Source: Lentisphaerota bacterium
GTDB taxonomy: Bacteria; Verrucomicrobiota; Kiritimatiellia; UBA8416; JAIOPI01
Length of the DNA: 64,000 nt
Direction: 5' to 3'
Assembly: GCA_021413965.1 (NCBI GenBank)
Contig: JAIOPI010000037.1
Location: forward strand, 1 to 64,000
Of this stretch, positions 50,900-59,598 are shown in pieces. Under the pieces are notes generated by a model. The model ran no database searches. It saw nothing but the letters and a program-made list of their open reading frames with translations, and was not told the origin of the DNA. The translations under genes were made by a program, and so were the position numbers. How positions within the stretch are numbered: the stretch's first letter is position 1; each line of letters opens with the position of its first letter.

Positions 50900-50965
50900 C
50901 CGCCAGTCACCCCGCCGCACCATGCGGACACACCGCCGGCCGAAAGGCGGGACTCGCGGGAGGGA

Positions 50966-51712
50966 TCAGGGCGCGGGTGGCGGAGCGAGGGACGGATAGA
51001 GCGCGGCCATGAATTGGCGCAGGCGCTCGATGTGGCGGGCTGACGACGGATCGCGCGTGGTTGCGACGGCCACGTAGGCCCAGCGGTACGCCTGCTGATG
51101 CAGCACGCGCGCTTTCGACATCCACCACAGCCGCTGCCAGTGGTACGGCGTCTCGCGCCCCTCACCGGCGAACCAGTAGGCATAGGCCGAGCAGCCCCCC
51201 GCCGAACCGGCCGGCCGCAGATCAAGCAGCATGACCCCCAGCGGCGCGCGCCCGGGGACCGGAACCGCCAGCACCTGGCTGGATTCGATCACCTGTCCCT
51301 GTGCGGGCAGGCACTGCTGCGGGCGGTGAAGACTCTTCTGCTCCATGCCGCTGACCGTGATCGACACGTCCATGATCTCGCCGCGCGGGCTCACGTAGCG
51401 GCGCCGGTGGATCACCGTGTCCGCCGGCAGCAGCCGCCGCTCCGCCAGCGAGATCTCGAAGACCTCCCCGCCGCAGACCGGGCAGCGCCCCTCGGGTGTC
51501 AGCTCGTCCGTCCGCCAGCTGCGCAGGCAGCTTTCCGTATGGCAGAAGCGGACGTCCTCGGCCTCGTACGGCCCCACCTGGTCGGGCAGCGTGAGACGCA
51601 CGTCGACCTCGTTGTGCAGGGTCAGCTCGCCCCCGCGCCAGACGGCCAGCGCCGTGAGGGCGACGCAGGCCACCACCAGCACCAGATAGCCGCGTGTGCG
51701 GGATCCCGTCAT
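50966..51712 (-). CDS. EpsI-type exosortase-associated protein with a four-cysteine insertion
   Basis: 248 residues. One N-terminal helix (about 8-26), then the EpsI/DUF3485-like domain whose family hallmark SLHRPQQCLPAQGQ (His129, Cys134) is present. Between the helix and this motif is an extra segment with Cys57, Cys62, Cys77 and Cys80 (CHTESC ... CPVC), which looks like a zinc ribbon. Its start overlaps the exosortase stop (ATGA, 51709-51712), so the two are coupled. EpsI proteins accompany exosortases in EPS/PEP-CTERM systems; their exact task is unknown. Confidence 0.78.
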   Translation of the reverse strand: MTGSRTRGYLVLVVACVALTALAVWRGGELTLHNEVDVRLTLPDQVGPYEAEDVRFCHTESCLRSWRTDELTPEGRCPVCGGEVFEISLAERRLLPADTVIHRRRYVSPRGEIMDVSITVSGMEQKSLHRPQQCLPAQGQVIESSQVLAVPVPGRAPLGVMLLDLRPAGSAGGCSAYAYWFAGEGRETPYHWQRLWWMSKARVLHQQAYRWAYVAVATTRDPSSARHIERLRQFMAALYPSLAPPPAP

Positions 51713-52629
51713 GGCGCGCGCTTTCTGCCGATTCGCTCGAGCAGCTGGCCGATGCTCAACATGAGCGAAATGGCGATCGCGAACACGAAGTAGCCCGAGT
51801 AGTCGTGATAGAGCACCATGGCGCGTTCGCGGCCGAACGTCTGCGCGACAATGGCAATGGTCACGATCCGCGCCACGTTGCCGATGATGGCCAGCGGAAT
51901 GGCGCTGAGGAACAGCGTCCATTGCCGCCACCAGCCGCGCTGCGTGAAATGCGCGTAGGCGGCCGTCAGCGCCGTCATCGCCAGCAGCGAGCGCAGGCCG
52001 CTGCAGGCGTCGGCCACATCGAAGTTGAAGCCGCCCGCCGCCGCGGAATAGATCGCCGTGCCGGACTGGCGCGCGGCAATGCCGAGCCCGTTGAGCAGAA
52101 TCGTCGACGCCGTGGTCGCCACCATGCGCAACGGGACCGTGATGCTGTCGAGAAAACTGAACGGGATGCAGAGGATGAGATAGGCGCAGGGAAAGATCAG
52201 CAGACGCCCAACGGCAGGACCGTAGAACGTCAGTGGCAGCCCCGCCAGGAGCATGATGCAGGAAAACAACGCCAGCCGCGTTTGCTGCGCGCGCACGCCA
52301 ACAAGGTGCAGCAGCATGGCCAGGACGACCAGGACGAGCCCCCAGGCGCACGTGCGTTTGGGGGCGGCCGCCACGGCCTCCCGGCGCCGCCACAGGGCAT
52401 ACGCACTGATGACCGGGATGCACCACCCGTGCGACAGGTCGCCGCCAGAGCCGTTCCAGCGCTCGGCCATCCAGACCAGCGCCGAGCGTCCGAAAACCGG
52501 GACTTGCTCGGTATTGCCCTGCACGCCGTAGAGCGCAACCACGGACAGCACGGTCAGCACCACAAAGGGACGCCAGGCGAGCACGGCGCCGCCACTTTCC
52601 GGTTCGACACGTTCGGGGGTGGCACTCAT
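51709..52629 (-). CDS. exosortase (EpsH-type, archaeosortase/exosortase family)
   Basis: 306 residues from ATG 52629 (a GTG ten codons upstream is possible). Eight or so helices. The three catalytic positions of the family are present in order: Cys209 in DVADACSGLRSLLAM, Arg254 in IIGNVARIVTI, and His275 in LYHDYSGYFVFAI. Exosortases cut proteins at C-terminal PEP-CTERM-like signals during export. No such substrate is visible in this window. Divergent from a GT39 gene only 11 bp away. Confidence 0.9.
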   Translation of the reverse strand: MSATPERVEPESGGAVLAWRPFVVLTVLSVVALYGVQGNTEQVPVFGRSALVWMAERWNGSGGDLSHGWCIPVISAYALWRRREAVAAAPKRTCAWGLVLVVLAMLLHLVGVRAQQTRLALFSCIMLLAGLPLTFYGPAVGRLLIFPCAYLILCIPFSFLDSITVPLRMVATTASTILLNGLGIAARQSGTAIYSAAAGGFNFDVADACSGLRSLLAMTALTAAYAHFTQRGWWRQWTLFLSAIPLAIIGNVARIVTIAIVAQTFGRERAMVLYHDYSGYFVFAIAISLMLSIGQLLERIGRKRAP

Positions 52630-52640
52630 AATCGACACGC

Positions 52641-53855
52641 GTGAAGGTCGACGATCCACAGGCTGGACGCTGGTTGGCGCTCCTGCTGACGCTGCTCCTC
52701 GGCGCCGGCACCGCCTATGCGATCACGCTGGGCGCGGACCTGCGCTTCCCTGACGAACGCGAGTACGTGGCCCTGGCCCGCCACGTGGCGGACGCCGGCC
52801 GCTACTCCCTCGACGGCACCACTCCAACCGCCTACCGGCCCCCGGTCTACCCGCTGCTGCTGGCCGGCTTCGCGCGCCTCGGTGGCGACCTCATGGCGTT
52901 CCGGATGCTGAACATGGCCCTGCTCGCGCTGAGCGCGGGACTGATGTACCGGCTGGCGCGCCGGACGGGCAGCCCGCGCGCTGGCCTGCTGGCCGCCGGC
53001 GGGTTCGCCCTCTATCCGCTCAACCTCTACACGGCCGGCACGCTCTATCCGCAGACGCTCGCGACGGCCCTTGTCCTGCTGAGCCTGGACCTCGTCAGCG
53101 CCGCCGCCACGTTCGGCCCGTGGCGTGCGCTCGGTCTCGGCCTGCTCGCCAGCCTGCTCGTGCTGGCGGTGCCCACCTGCGCCGCACCCGCCGTGCTCAT
53201 GGTCGCCTGGGCGCTGTGGCGGCACGTGCCGCGCCCGGCGTGGCTGCCGCGCGCCGCCCTCATCGTCGTGGGCGCCACGCTGGTGGCCGCCCCCTGGACG
53301 CTGCGCAACTACCGCGTCTTCGGCACCTTCATTCCCGTGTCCACCAACGGCGGCATCAATCTGCTCCTGGGCAACTCGCCCAACACCACGCCCAATGCCG
53401 GCGTGAACGTGGATCTGACGCCCCAGCTGGCCGCCGCCGCCGATCTCGATGAGCCCGCGCGCAATGCGGCCTTCACCCGGGCCGCCATCGCGCACATCCG
53501 CGAGCAGCCGCTGGCGAGTGCCGGCCTCTACGTGCGCAAGTTCCTGAATTACTTCCATGTTCACAACACCCTGCATACGGCGTCGGAGGGCTCGCCCGCG
53601 CGCGATGCCCTGCTGGCCCTGTGCTACGTCCCGCTCCTGCTGCTGGCCGGCGCGCACACCATCGCCGCCCTCCGTGCCCGCCCGCGCGATTCCCTGACGC
53701 TCTTCTACGCCCTGCTTTACCTGATCAGCGGCGCCGCGCAAGCCGTGTTTTTCACGCGCATCCGCTTCCGCGTGCCCTTCGACCCCCTGCTGCTCCTGCT
53801 CGCCGTCCGCCCTTGGCCGACGCGCGCAGCAATCACAACCGACGCCCCTCCCTGA
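52641..53855 (+). CDS. GT39-like membrane glycosyltransferase
   Basis: 404 residues from GTG 52641. The first loop reads LRFPDEREYVALARHVADAG (Asp-Glu), then TAYRPPVYPLLLAGFARLGG, the ArnT/PMT arrangement; about eight helices and a short soluble segment (VSTNGGINLLLGNSPN). Compact compared with the other GT39 proteins here, without a C-terminal domain. Divergent from the exosortase and convergent with the GT2-GT4 fusion (18-bp gap). Confidence 0.83.
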   Translation: MKVDDPQAGRWLALLLTLLLGAGTAYAITLGADLRFPDEREYVALARHVADAGRYSLDGTTPTAYRPPVYPLLLAGFARLGGDLMAFRMLNMALLALSAGLMYRLARRTGSPRAGLLAAGGFALYPLNLYTAGTLYPQTLATALVLLSLDLVSAAATFGPWRALGLGLLASLLVLAVPTCAAPAVLMVAWALWRHVPRPAWLPRAALIVVGATLVAAPWTLRNYRVFGTFIPVSTNGGINLLLGNSPNTTPNAGVNVDLTPQLAAAADLDEPARNAAFTRAAIAHIREQPLASAGLYVRKFLNYFHVHNTLHTASEGSPARDALLALCYVPLLLLAGAHTIAALRARPRDSLTLFYALLYLISGAAQAVFFTRIRFRVPFDPLLLLLAVRPWPTRAAITTDAPP

Positions 53856-53873
53856 CCACCCACCCCGCAGCAC

Positions 53874-55937
53874 CTACGGCGCCTTCCCTCCCACCAACGG
53901 CAACACCGCTTTCTGCAGCTCGGCCGCAAAGTGCGCGGGGCCGAACCGCGCATCCAACCGCTGCCGCGCCGCGCGGCCCATCGCCTCTCGCCGCGCACGG
54001 TCGCGCGCGAGTTCCAGCAACCGGTCGGCCATCTCGTCGGGGTCCGTGGGCGACACGAGGTAGCCCGTCACGCCATCCTCCACCTGCTCCAGGTAGCCGC
54101 CCAGGCGCGTCGCCACAACCGGGATCCCGGCGTGCATGGCCTCCAGGGTCACGAGCGCGAAAGGCTCCGGCCGCACGGACGGCAGCACGACGACATCGGC
54201 CGCCGCCATAAACGCCGCCACATCGCGGCGGTATCCGGCGAACACGACCTGCGCATCGAGCTGGGCGTCGCGCACCTGCTGCTTCAGCTGTCGCAGCAAG
54301 TCCTCGTAACCGGGAAACACGTCGCCCACAATGAGGGCGTGAAACGCCGGCGCGCCCTTCTGCTTCAGGCGGGCGGCGGCCTTCAGAAAGAAGTCCTGCC
54401 CCTTCCAGAAGTGAATCCGCCCCACGAGCACGATCACGAACGCCTCGGGCGAGAGGCCAAACTCCGCGCGCACCGCCCCGGCCTGTGCGGTGGTGCCGAA
54501 GTGGCTCGACACGGCGTTGTGGACCACGCAGATACGCCCGGCCGCTTGAGGGGCATGCGGGAGCAGGTGGTCGCGCACGGCGGCGGAGACGGCAATGACA
54601 CGCGTGGCCTGGCCGGTGACGACACGCGCCCACCCCCGCGCAAACCACGCGGGCTTGGTGACGATCTCGTGCAGGTGCCAGACGTGCGGCAGCCCCGCCA
54701 GTCGCGCCGCCACGGCACCGGCCATGATCGCCCCGGTGTTGGAGTAGATCAGCGCCACGTGCTCGCGCCGCGCGCGAACGGCAAGCGATATCCCCGCCGT
54801 CAGCGCCGTCCATCCAACCCCCAGCATGCCCCAGGGCGTCATGGACTTGCGCCGCAGAATCCCGAGGCGACGGATGCGCACCCGGGGCGTGAGCTGCAGC
54901 AGTTGATCCACGAGCGGGCCGGACGAGTCGAGCACGACGGCCGGCTCCACCTGAGCCGACAGGCTTTCGATGGCCTGGCGCAGCACTTCGTCCGACCCGT
55001 ACAGTTCGCCGCCGTGGTGCAAGAAGAGCGCACGCGGGCGGTGGGCCGCGACAGGGCCGCGCGACGCGGCACGGCTCGCCCGCCACACGTCGAAGCAATT
55101 GAAGCGGATGGCCAGCCACGGAAGACGGGGCACCCAGTACTTGCGCGCGTAGCGCCACATGCTCTGCGTGTGCACCCACGTGCGCCGGCTGACGAGGTGC
55201 TTGTCACTGACCGCCAGGTGGTGGTGCACGATCCGGGCCTCCGGAACATAGACGATGTCCCATCCCCCGGCATGCATGCGGCGGCCCAGATCGATGTCCT
55301 CGACGTACAGCGTGTAGCCCTCGTCAAACGGCCCCACGGCATCGATGGCCTCGCGCCGAATGAACAGGCAGGCGCCGAGCAGCCAGTCGACCGAACGGGG
55401 CGCACTGAGATCCTCGTCCTGCATGAGATGCCGCTGGTTGGCGCGCGAATCGCGCACCACGAGCCGCAGCGGCGTGCGCCGCACGAGCGTGGCGCTGAGC
55501 GTCGGGAACCGGCGGGCGGAGGGCTGGTGCGGACCGTCGGGGAACTGGAGGCGCGGGCCGCAGATGCCGACGCGCGGATGCTGATCCATGTAGGCCGCCA
55601 GCGCCGTCAACGCGCCCGGCTGCACGACGGTGTCGGGATTCAGCACCAGCCAGTAGCGCCCCTGCGCCAGCGCCATGCCGAAGTTGGAGTTGGCCGCAAA
55701 GCCGCGCCTCGCCTCATTCACGTGCACCCGCACGCCGGGATAGCCCGCGGCCAGGCGCGCGCTGTCGTCATCCGAGCGGTTGTCGATCACGATGATCTCC
55801 AGCGGCATCTCGCCCGCCGCACGCACCAGGCTGTCGAGGCAGTCCCCGAGGTAGTGGGCATGGTTGTGCGTCACCACGATGGCGGTGACGCGCGGGGGCA
55901 CGTCGGGCGGAGAGACGGGCGGGGTGGTGGTGCTCAT
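53874..55937 (-). CDS. bifunctional GT2-GT4 glycosyltransferase fusion
   Basis: 687 residues from ATG 55937. Residues 1-300: GT-A (GT2) domain with AIVVTHNHAHYLGDCLDSLV, VIDNRSDDDSARLAAGY, VLNPDTVVQPGALTALAAYM and the LYVEDIDLGRRMHAGGWDIV loop of rhamnosyltransferase-like enzymes. Residues 300-687: GT-B (GT4) domain with ALFLHHGGELYGSDEVLRQA, VVHNAVSSHFG, VLVGRIHFWKGQDFFLKAAA and PEPFALVTLEAMHAGIPVVA (the E-x7-E motif). It could add two sugars in sequence. Start 10 bp before the next GT4 stop. Confidence 0.87.
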   Translation of the reverse strand: MSTTTPPVSPPDVPPRVTAIVVTHNHAHYLGDCLDSLVRAAGEMPLEIIVIDNRSDDDSARLAAGYPGVRVHVNEARRGFAANSNFGMALAQGRYWLVLNPDTVVQPGALTALAAYMDQHPRVGICGPRLQFPDGPHQPSARRFPTLSATLVRRTPLRLVVRDSRANQRHLMQDEDLSAPRSVDWLLGACLFIRREAIDAVGPFDEGYTLYVEDIDLGRRMHAGGWDIVYVPEARIVHHHLAVSDKHLVSRRTWVHTQSMWRYARKYWVPRLPWLAIRFNCFDVWRASRAASRGPVAAHRPRALFLHHGGELYGSDEVLRQAIESLSAQVEPAVVLDSSGPLVDQLLQLTPRVRIRRLGILRRKSMTPWGMLGVGWTALTAGISLAVRARREHVALIYSNTGAIMAGAVAARLAGLPHVWHLHEIVTKPAWFARGWARVVTGQATRVIAVSAAVRDHLLPHAPQAAGRICVVHNAVSSHFGTTAQAGAVRAEFGLSPEAFVIVLVGRIHFWKGQDFFLKAAARLKQKGAPAFHALIVGDVFPGYEDLLRQLKQQVRDAQLDAQVVFAGYRRDVAAFMAAADVVVLPSVRPEPFALVTLEAMHAGIPVVATRLGGYLEQVEDGVTGYLVSPTDPDEMADRLLELARDRARREAMGRAARQRLDARFGPAHFAAELQKAVLPLVGGKAP

Positions 55938-55947
55938 GGCGGCGATC

Positions 55948-57009
55948 TCAGCCCAGCACGCGGCGGTAGACATCGCGGGTTTGCGCGGCGCAGGTGCGCC
56001 AGGAAAAACTGGCCGCCTGCGCATGGCCGCGTGCGATGCAGTCCCGCCGCCGCTCGCCATCGCGTGCAAGCGTTTGCATGGCGTCGAGATAGGCGGACGG
56101 GGTCTGCGCCGCATAGCACGCGGCGTCGCCGCCCACCTCGGGCAGGCTGGCCACGCGCGAGCAGATGACGGGGCAGCCGGCCACCATGGCTTCCAACAGC
56201 GGCAGTCCGAAGCCCTCGTACGTGCTTGGAAACACGAGCGCCAGCGCGCGTGGATACAGCGCCTGCAGAAGGCCGTCGGGCTGCCACCCCAGGTAGTGCC
56301 AGTCCCGCGGCGGCGCGCCTTCGCCCCGCACGCCCTCCCAGCGCGCCCCCACGATGACCAGCGGCGGCAGGGGCCGGCCCTGGGCCGTCGCCTGCGTGTA
56401 GGCGCTCTTGAGCAACGCCAGGTTCTTGCCCGGCTCGAGAGAGCCGACAAAGAGGAAGAACTCCGCTGGCAACCCCGGGGGCAGCGCGGCCGGCGAGACC
56501 GCGGCGGGGGCCGGGGCGCCGCAGTACACGACGTCGAGGCGAGCGGCCGGCAGGCCGAGCAACGCCATGGCTTCCGAGGCCGTGAACTCGCTGATGCAGA
56601 TAATGCGCGCGGCGGCCGCCAGGCGACGCAAGCCACGCTGATGGGAGCGCCGATGCCAGGGGCGGAAGCGCTCGGGAACGCGCAGGGGCGCGAGATCGAA
56701 GAGGGTCGCGACGCGCGGCAGCGCCGGCGGGGTGCGAATGTCGAGGTTCGACGTGCCGTGCAGCAACTCCGCCGCACGGAGGCGCAGCACCTGCGGCGCC
56801 GACACGCGCGCCCAGACCAGTTCGCGATAGCAGGTCTTGAGGCTGCGCACCGGCTGACGGTACCCGTAGTTCGTCACGGGCCAGGCGAGTTCGCTCAGTT
56901 CCAGCGCCGGATCCTGGAGCTGCTGAAAACCGTCCAGCAGGCCACGCAGGTAGCGGGCAACACCGGCACGGGCGGTGTAGAGGCCATTGGTATCAAGCGC
57001 GACGCGCAT
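55948..57009 (-). CDS. GT4 glycosyltransferase
   Basis: 353 residues from ATG 57009 (MRVALDTNGLYTARAGVARY). GT-B signatures: VATLFDLAPLRVPERFRPWH, IICISEFTASEAMALLGLPA, FFLFVGSLEPGKNLALLKSA, and FPSTYEGFGLPLLEAMVAGC, the E-x7-E segment near residue 275. It resembles mannosyl/rhamnosyl GT4 enzymes of EPS loci. Closely spaced with the fusion gene and with the Wzy-like gene upstream. Confidence 0.9.
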   Translation of the reverse strand: MRVALDTNGLYTARAGVARYLRGLLDGFQQLQDPALELSELAWPVTNYGYRQPVRSLKTCYRELVWARVSAPQVLRLRAAELLHGTSNLDIRTPPALPRVATLFDLAPLRVPERFRPWHRRSHQRGLRRLAAAARIICISEFTASEAMALLGLPAARLDVVYCGAPAPAAVSPAALPPGLPAEFFLFVGSLEPGKNLALLKSAYTQATAQGRPLPPLVIVGARWEGVRGEGAPPRDWHYLGWQPDGLLQALYPRALALVFPSTYEGFGLPLLEAMVAGCPVICSRVASLPEVGGDAACYAAQTPSAYLDAMQTLARDGERRRDCIARGHAQAASFSWRTCAAQTRDVYRRVLG

Positions 57010-57026
57010 GCGGCATCCAGCTTCCG

Positions 57027-58619
57027 CTACCGGGGCTCCAGCGCCGGGCGCGGCGCCCGCTCCCGCCAGGACGGGCGCGGCAGGGGGTAGCCCGTCCACG
57101 AACCGGAACCGGGGGGCAACGCCTTCGTCTCCGGCTCCGCCGCGACCGGCGGGGCTTCCGCCGCGGCGCGCAGGTTCGCATACCACAAGCCCCGCAGCAC
57201 GGCCCCGATGAAGAGGAAGCCCATCATGGAGCGCACGTCGCCGAACGACAGCCAGAACATGATGATGGCCGACACCAGGTACGCCAGGAAGACGTGGTAG
57301 AAACAGCGCAGCGATTCGTCATGCCATTCCCGCTTCAGGCACTGCACCCCCTCGCGGATCAAGGCCAGCATCAGCAGCGTACTGATCAACGCGCCGGGGA
57401 ATCCGAGGTCGAGCATCAGCGCGAGCGGCCCGTTGTGATACTCGCGCGACCAGATCTGGTAGTCGTAGTTGTCCGGGGCCACGTTGGTGATCAGGCGCAG
57501 CGTTTCGTACTCCGCGCGCTTGAACACCAGCCCCTTGCCGATCCAGAAGTGCTCCGGGATGCCTTCCGCCGCCTGCCGCCACAGACGCAGGCGCCATTCC
57601 ACCGTGCTGCGGCCGGAAATGTCCGCGGCGCGTGAGACCTCGGTCCCCGGCAGAATGCTGACCATGCGCTGCACCGGCCCGGGCAGATGCGGGGTGACGG
57701 CCAGCAGCAGCACATAGATGATGCCGCAGGCCACACCGACGCCCACGAGCCGGGCGAGGCGAACCGGCTGCCGGCCCACGAGCACGTAGAACACCGGCAG
57801 CAGCACCAGCTGGATCATGTTGGCGCGGTAGCCCGCGATGCCGCAGAGCACGAACCCGACGCCCCAGAGCACCAGCGTCACAAACGTGCTGAGACGCGCG
57901 CGCGCGCGGCCGTACATGGCCGCCAGGATGATCAGAATGCCCAGCTGGCTGGCGCTGTGCAGGCGGAACACGTCGTTGGTCAGGTCCGTGTTCCCCAGCG
58001 AGAGCATGCCGAGCTGCAGCCCGCCCACCTCGGCCTTGACCAGCATGTACTGCTGGCTGATGGCGCCGTCGGTCAGAAAGAACAGGGAATCCGCCAGCGG
58101 GCGGACGGCGCTGAACATCATCATGACGAAGATGAGCTTGCGCCAGGCGGCGGGCACGAGGGAGTTCGCGCCGATGGTCAGGAAGAATCCGACCGCTGCG
58201 AATTGCGTCAGGTAGTACGTGCCGCCCCAGGTATCGCCGCCGAGAATCCGGAAGCCGCTCCCGCGCATGGCCATCAGGAAGACCAGCACGGCCATGTAGA
58301 GATAGGCCAGCCAGTTGGCGGCGCGGCCACCGCTCGGAATGACGCGCCCCATCAGGATGCCGCCGAAGGTGATCAGCGCGTACAGCCCCATCAGCGCGTT
58401 GGAGATCGTCAGCGCCGCGGGCAGAAACCAGGGCGCGAGAAAACTGAAGTACAGGGCGATGGCGCCGGCCGCGATCAGGTCCGAGCGCTCGATGGCAAAG
58501 ACGCCCGCGAAGAACACGATCATGAGGACGAAGACCGAGAGCGACCCGGTGCCCACGCTGTAGAAGCACAGCACGATGACGGCGACCATGGCAAAGATCG
58601 TGATCAGCCGACTGTCCAT
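57027..58619 (-). CDS. Wzy-like oligosaccharide polymerase / O-antigen ligase-type membrane protein
   Basis: 530 residues with about twelve hydrophobic helices. The long periplasmic loop (about residues 300-400) carries EVSRAADISGRSTVEWRLRL and the typical EYHNGPLALMLDLGFPGALI, corresponding to the HNxxL-type segment of Wzy/WaaL proteins; SLGNTDLTNDVFRLHSASQL precedes it. A disordered Pro/Glu-rich C-terminus of about 45 residues is unusual. It would polymerise or ligate repeat units made by the neighbouring GT genes. Confidence 0.8.
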   Translation of the reverse strand: MDSRLITIFAMVAVIVLCFYSVGTGSLSVFVLMIVFFAGVFAIERSDLIAAGAIALYFSFLAPWFLPAALTISNALMGLYALITFGGILMGRVIPSGGRAANWLAYLYMAVLVFLMAMRGSGFRILGGDTWGGTYYLTQFAAVGFFLTIGANSLVPAAWRKLIFVMMMFSAVRPLADSLFFLTDGAISQQYMLVKAEVGGLQLGMLSLGNTDLTNDVFRLHSASQLGILIILAAMYGRARARLSTFVTLVLWGVGFVLCGIAGYRANMIQLVLLPVFYVLVGRQPVRLARLVGVGVACGIIYVLLLAVTPHLPGPVQRMVSILPGTEVSRAADISGRSTVEWRLRLWRQAAEGIPEHFWIGKGLVFKRAEYETLRLITNVAPDNYDYQIWSREYHNGPLALMLDLGFPGALISTLLMLALIREGVQCLKREWHDESLRCFYHVFLAYLVSAIIMFWLSFGDVRSMMGFLFIGAVLRGLWYANLRAAAEAPPVAAEPETKALPPGSGSWTGYPLPRPSWRERAPRPALEPR

Positions 58620-58637
58620 AACCTCAACGTCCCCTCG

Positions 58638-59588
58638 TCAAACCGTCTGCGTCGGCCGCGCGTCGCGGAAGCCATCGCACAGGCCCCGCCACCGCGCCAC
58701 CAGTTTATCGCGCCGTCCGCGCACCGCCAACCCCGCCAGCAAGCCCGCGTTCGACGCGGCGACCGCCGCCAGTCCCAGCGGCAGCCAGGCGCCGGCCGCA
58801 TGCAGGCGAACCGTGTAGAGCCGGTTGCGGGCGCTCAAGAAATGAAACCGCGGCGGATAGCCGCCGCGGGAGGCGAGGTTGAGCCGCAGGACCGCATGCA
58901 CCTTGTGGTGCACGCGTGCGGCGGGCACATAGGCCATCCGCAATCCCGCCGCCCGCACCCGCAGGCTCCATTCCACGTCTTCATAATAGGCAAAGAAGGC
59001 CTCGCAGAACAACCCCGCACGCGCCCAGGTTTCGCGCCGCACCAGCATGGCACAGCCGGTCGCGAAGGTCACGTCGCTCGGCCGGTCGAACGCGGCGCCG
59101 TCCGGCTGGTTCAACCCGCGGTGAGCGCCCGCGGCGCGCCAGGCGGACACGGTTCCCCCGGCGTACCACAGGCGCCCGGGCGGATCCGCATACAGGATTT
59201 TGGGGACAACCACCGCCACGGCGGGATCGGACGCGAGACGCTCTGAGAGGGACGCCAGGCAGCCGGCATCCACGGTGGTGTCGTTGTTCAACACCCACAC
59301 GGCCGTGGCGCCGGCGTCCAGGAGATGCCGGATCCCGATGTTGTTGGCCGCGCAGAACCCCAGGTTCTCCGCGTTCAGCAGCACCTGCGTGCGCGGCAGG
59401 TCACCCGCCTGGAAGGGCTCTGCCGACCCGTTGTCCACCACCACGATCTTCCAGGGCTGCTCGCGCCCGCCCAGCAGCGATTCGATGCACGCGCGCGTGA
59501 GCGCCGCGCTGTTCCAATTCACCAGCACCACGCCCACGCGCGAGGAGCCCGCGACCACCGCTGTGACGTCCTGGCTCATGTCCGTCAT
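58638..59588 (-). CDS. GT2 glycosyltransferase, rhamnosyltransferase-like
   Basis: 316 residues from ATG 59588, preceded by GAGG at 5 bp. GT-A motifs: GVVLVNWNSAALTRACIESL, IVVVDNGSAEPFQAGDL, NLGFCAANNIGIRHLLDAGA then VWVLNNDTTVD, and FFAYYEDVEWSLRVRAAGLR near residue 210, the D/E-D-x-D-W loop of WbbL-like enzymes. A hydrophobic C-terminal segment follows. Same strand and tight spacing with the following GT4. Confidence 0.88.
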   Translation of the reverse strand: MTDMSQDVTAVVAGSSRVGVVLVNWNSAALTRACIESLLGGREQPWKIVVVDNGSAEPFQAGDLPRTQVLLNAENLGFCAANNIGIRHLLDAGATAVWVLNNDTTVDAGCLASLSERLASDPAVAVVVPKILYADPPGRLWYAGGTVSAWRAAGAHRGLNQPDGAAFDRPSDVTFATGCAMLVRRETWARAGLFCEAFFAYYEDVEWSLRVRAAGLRMAYVPAARVHHKVHAVLRLNLASRGGYPPRFHFLSARNRLYTVRLHAAGAWLPLGLAAVAASNAGLLAGLAVRGRRDKLVARWRGLCDGFRDARPTQTV

Positions 59589-59598
59589 CCGATCCTCT

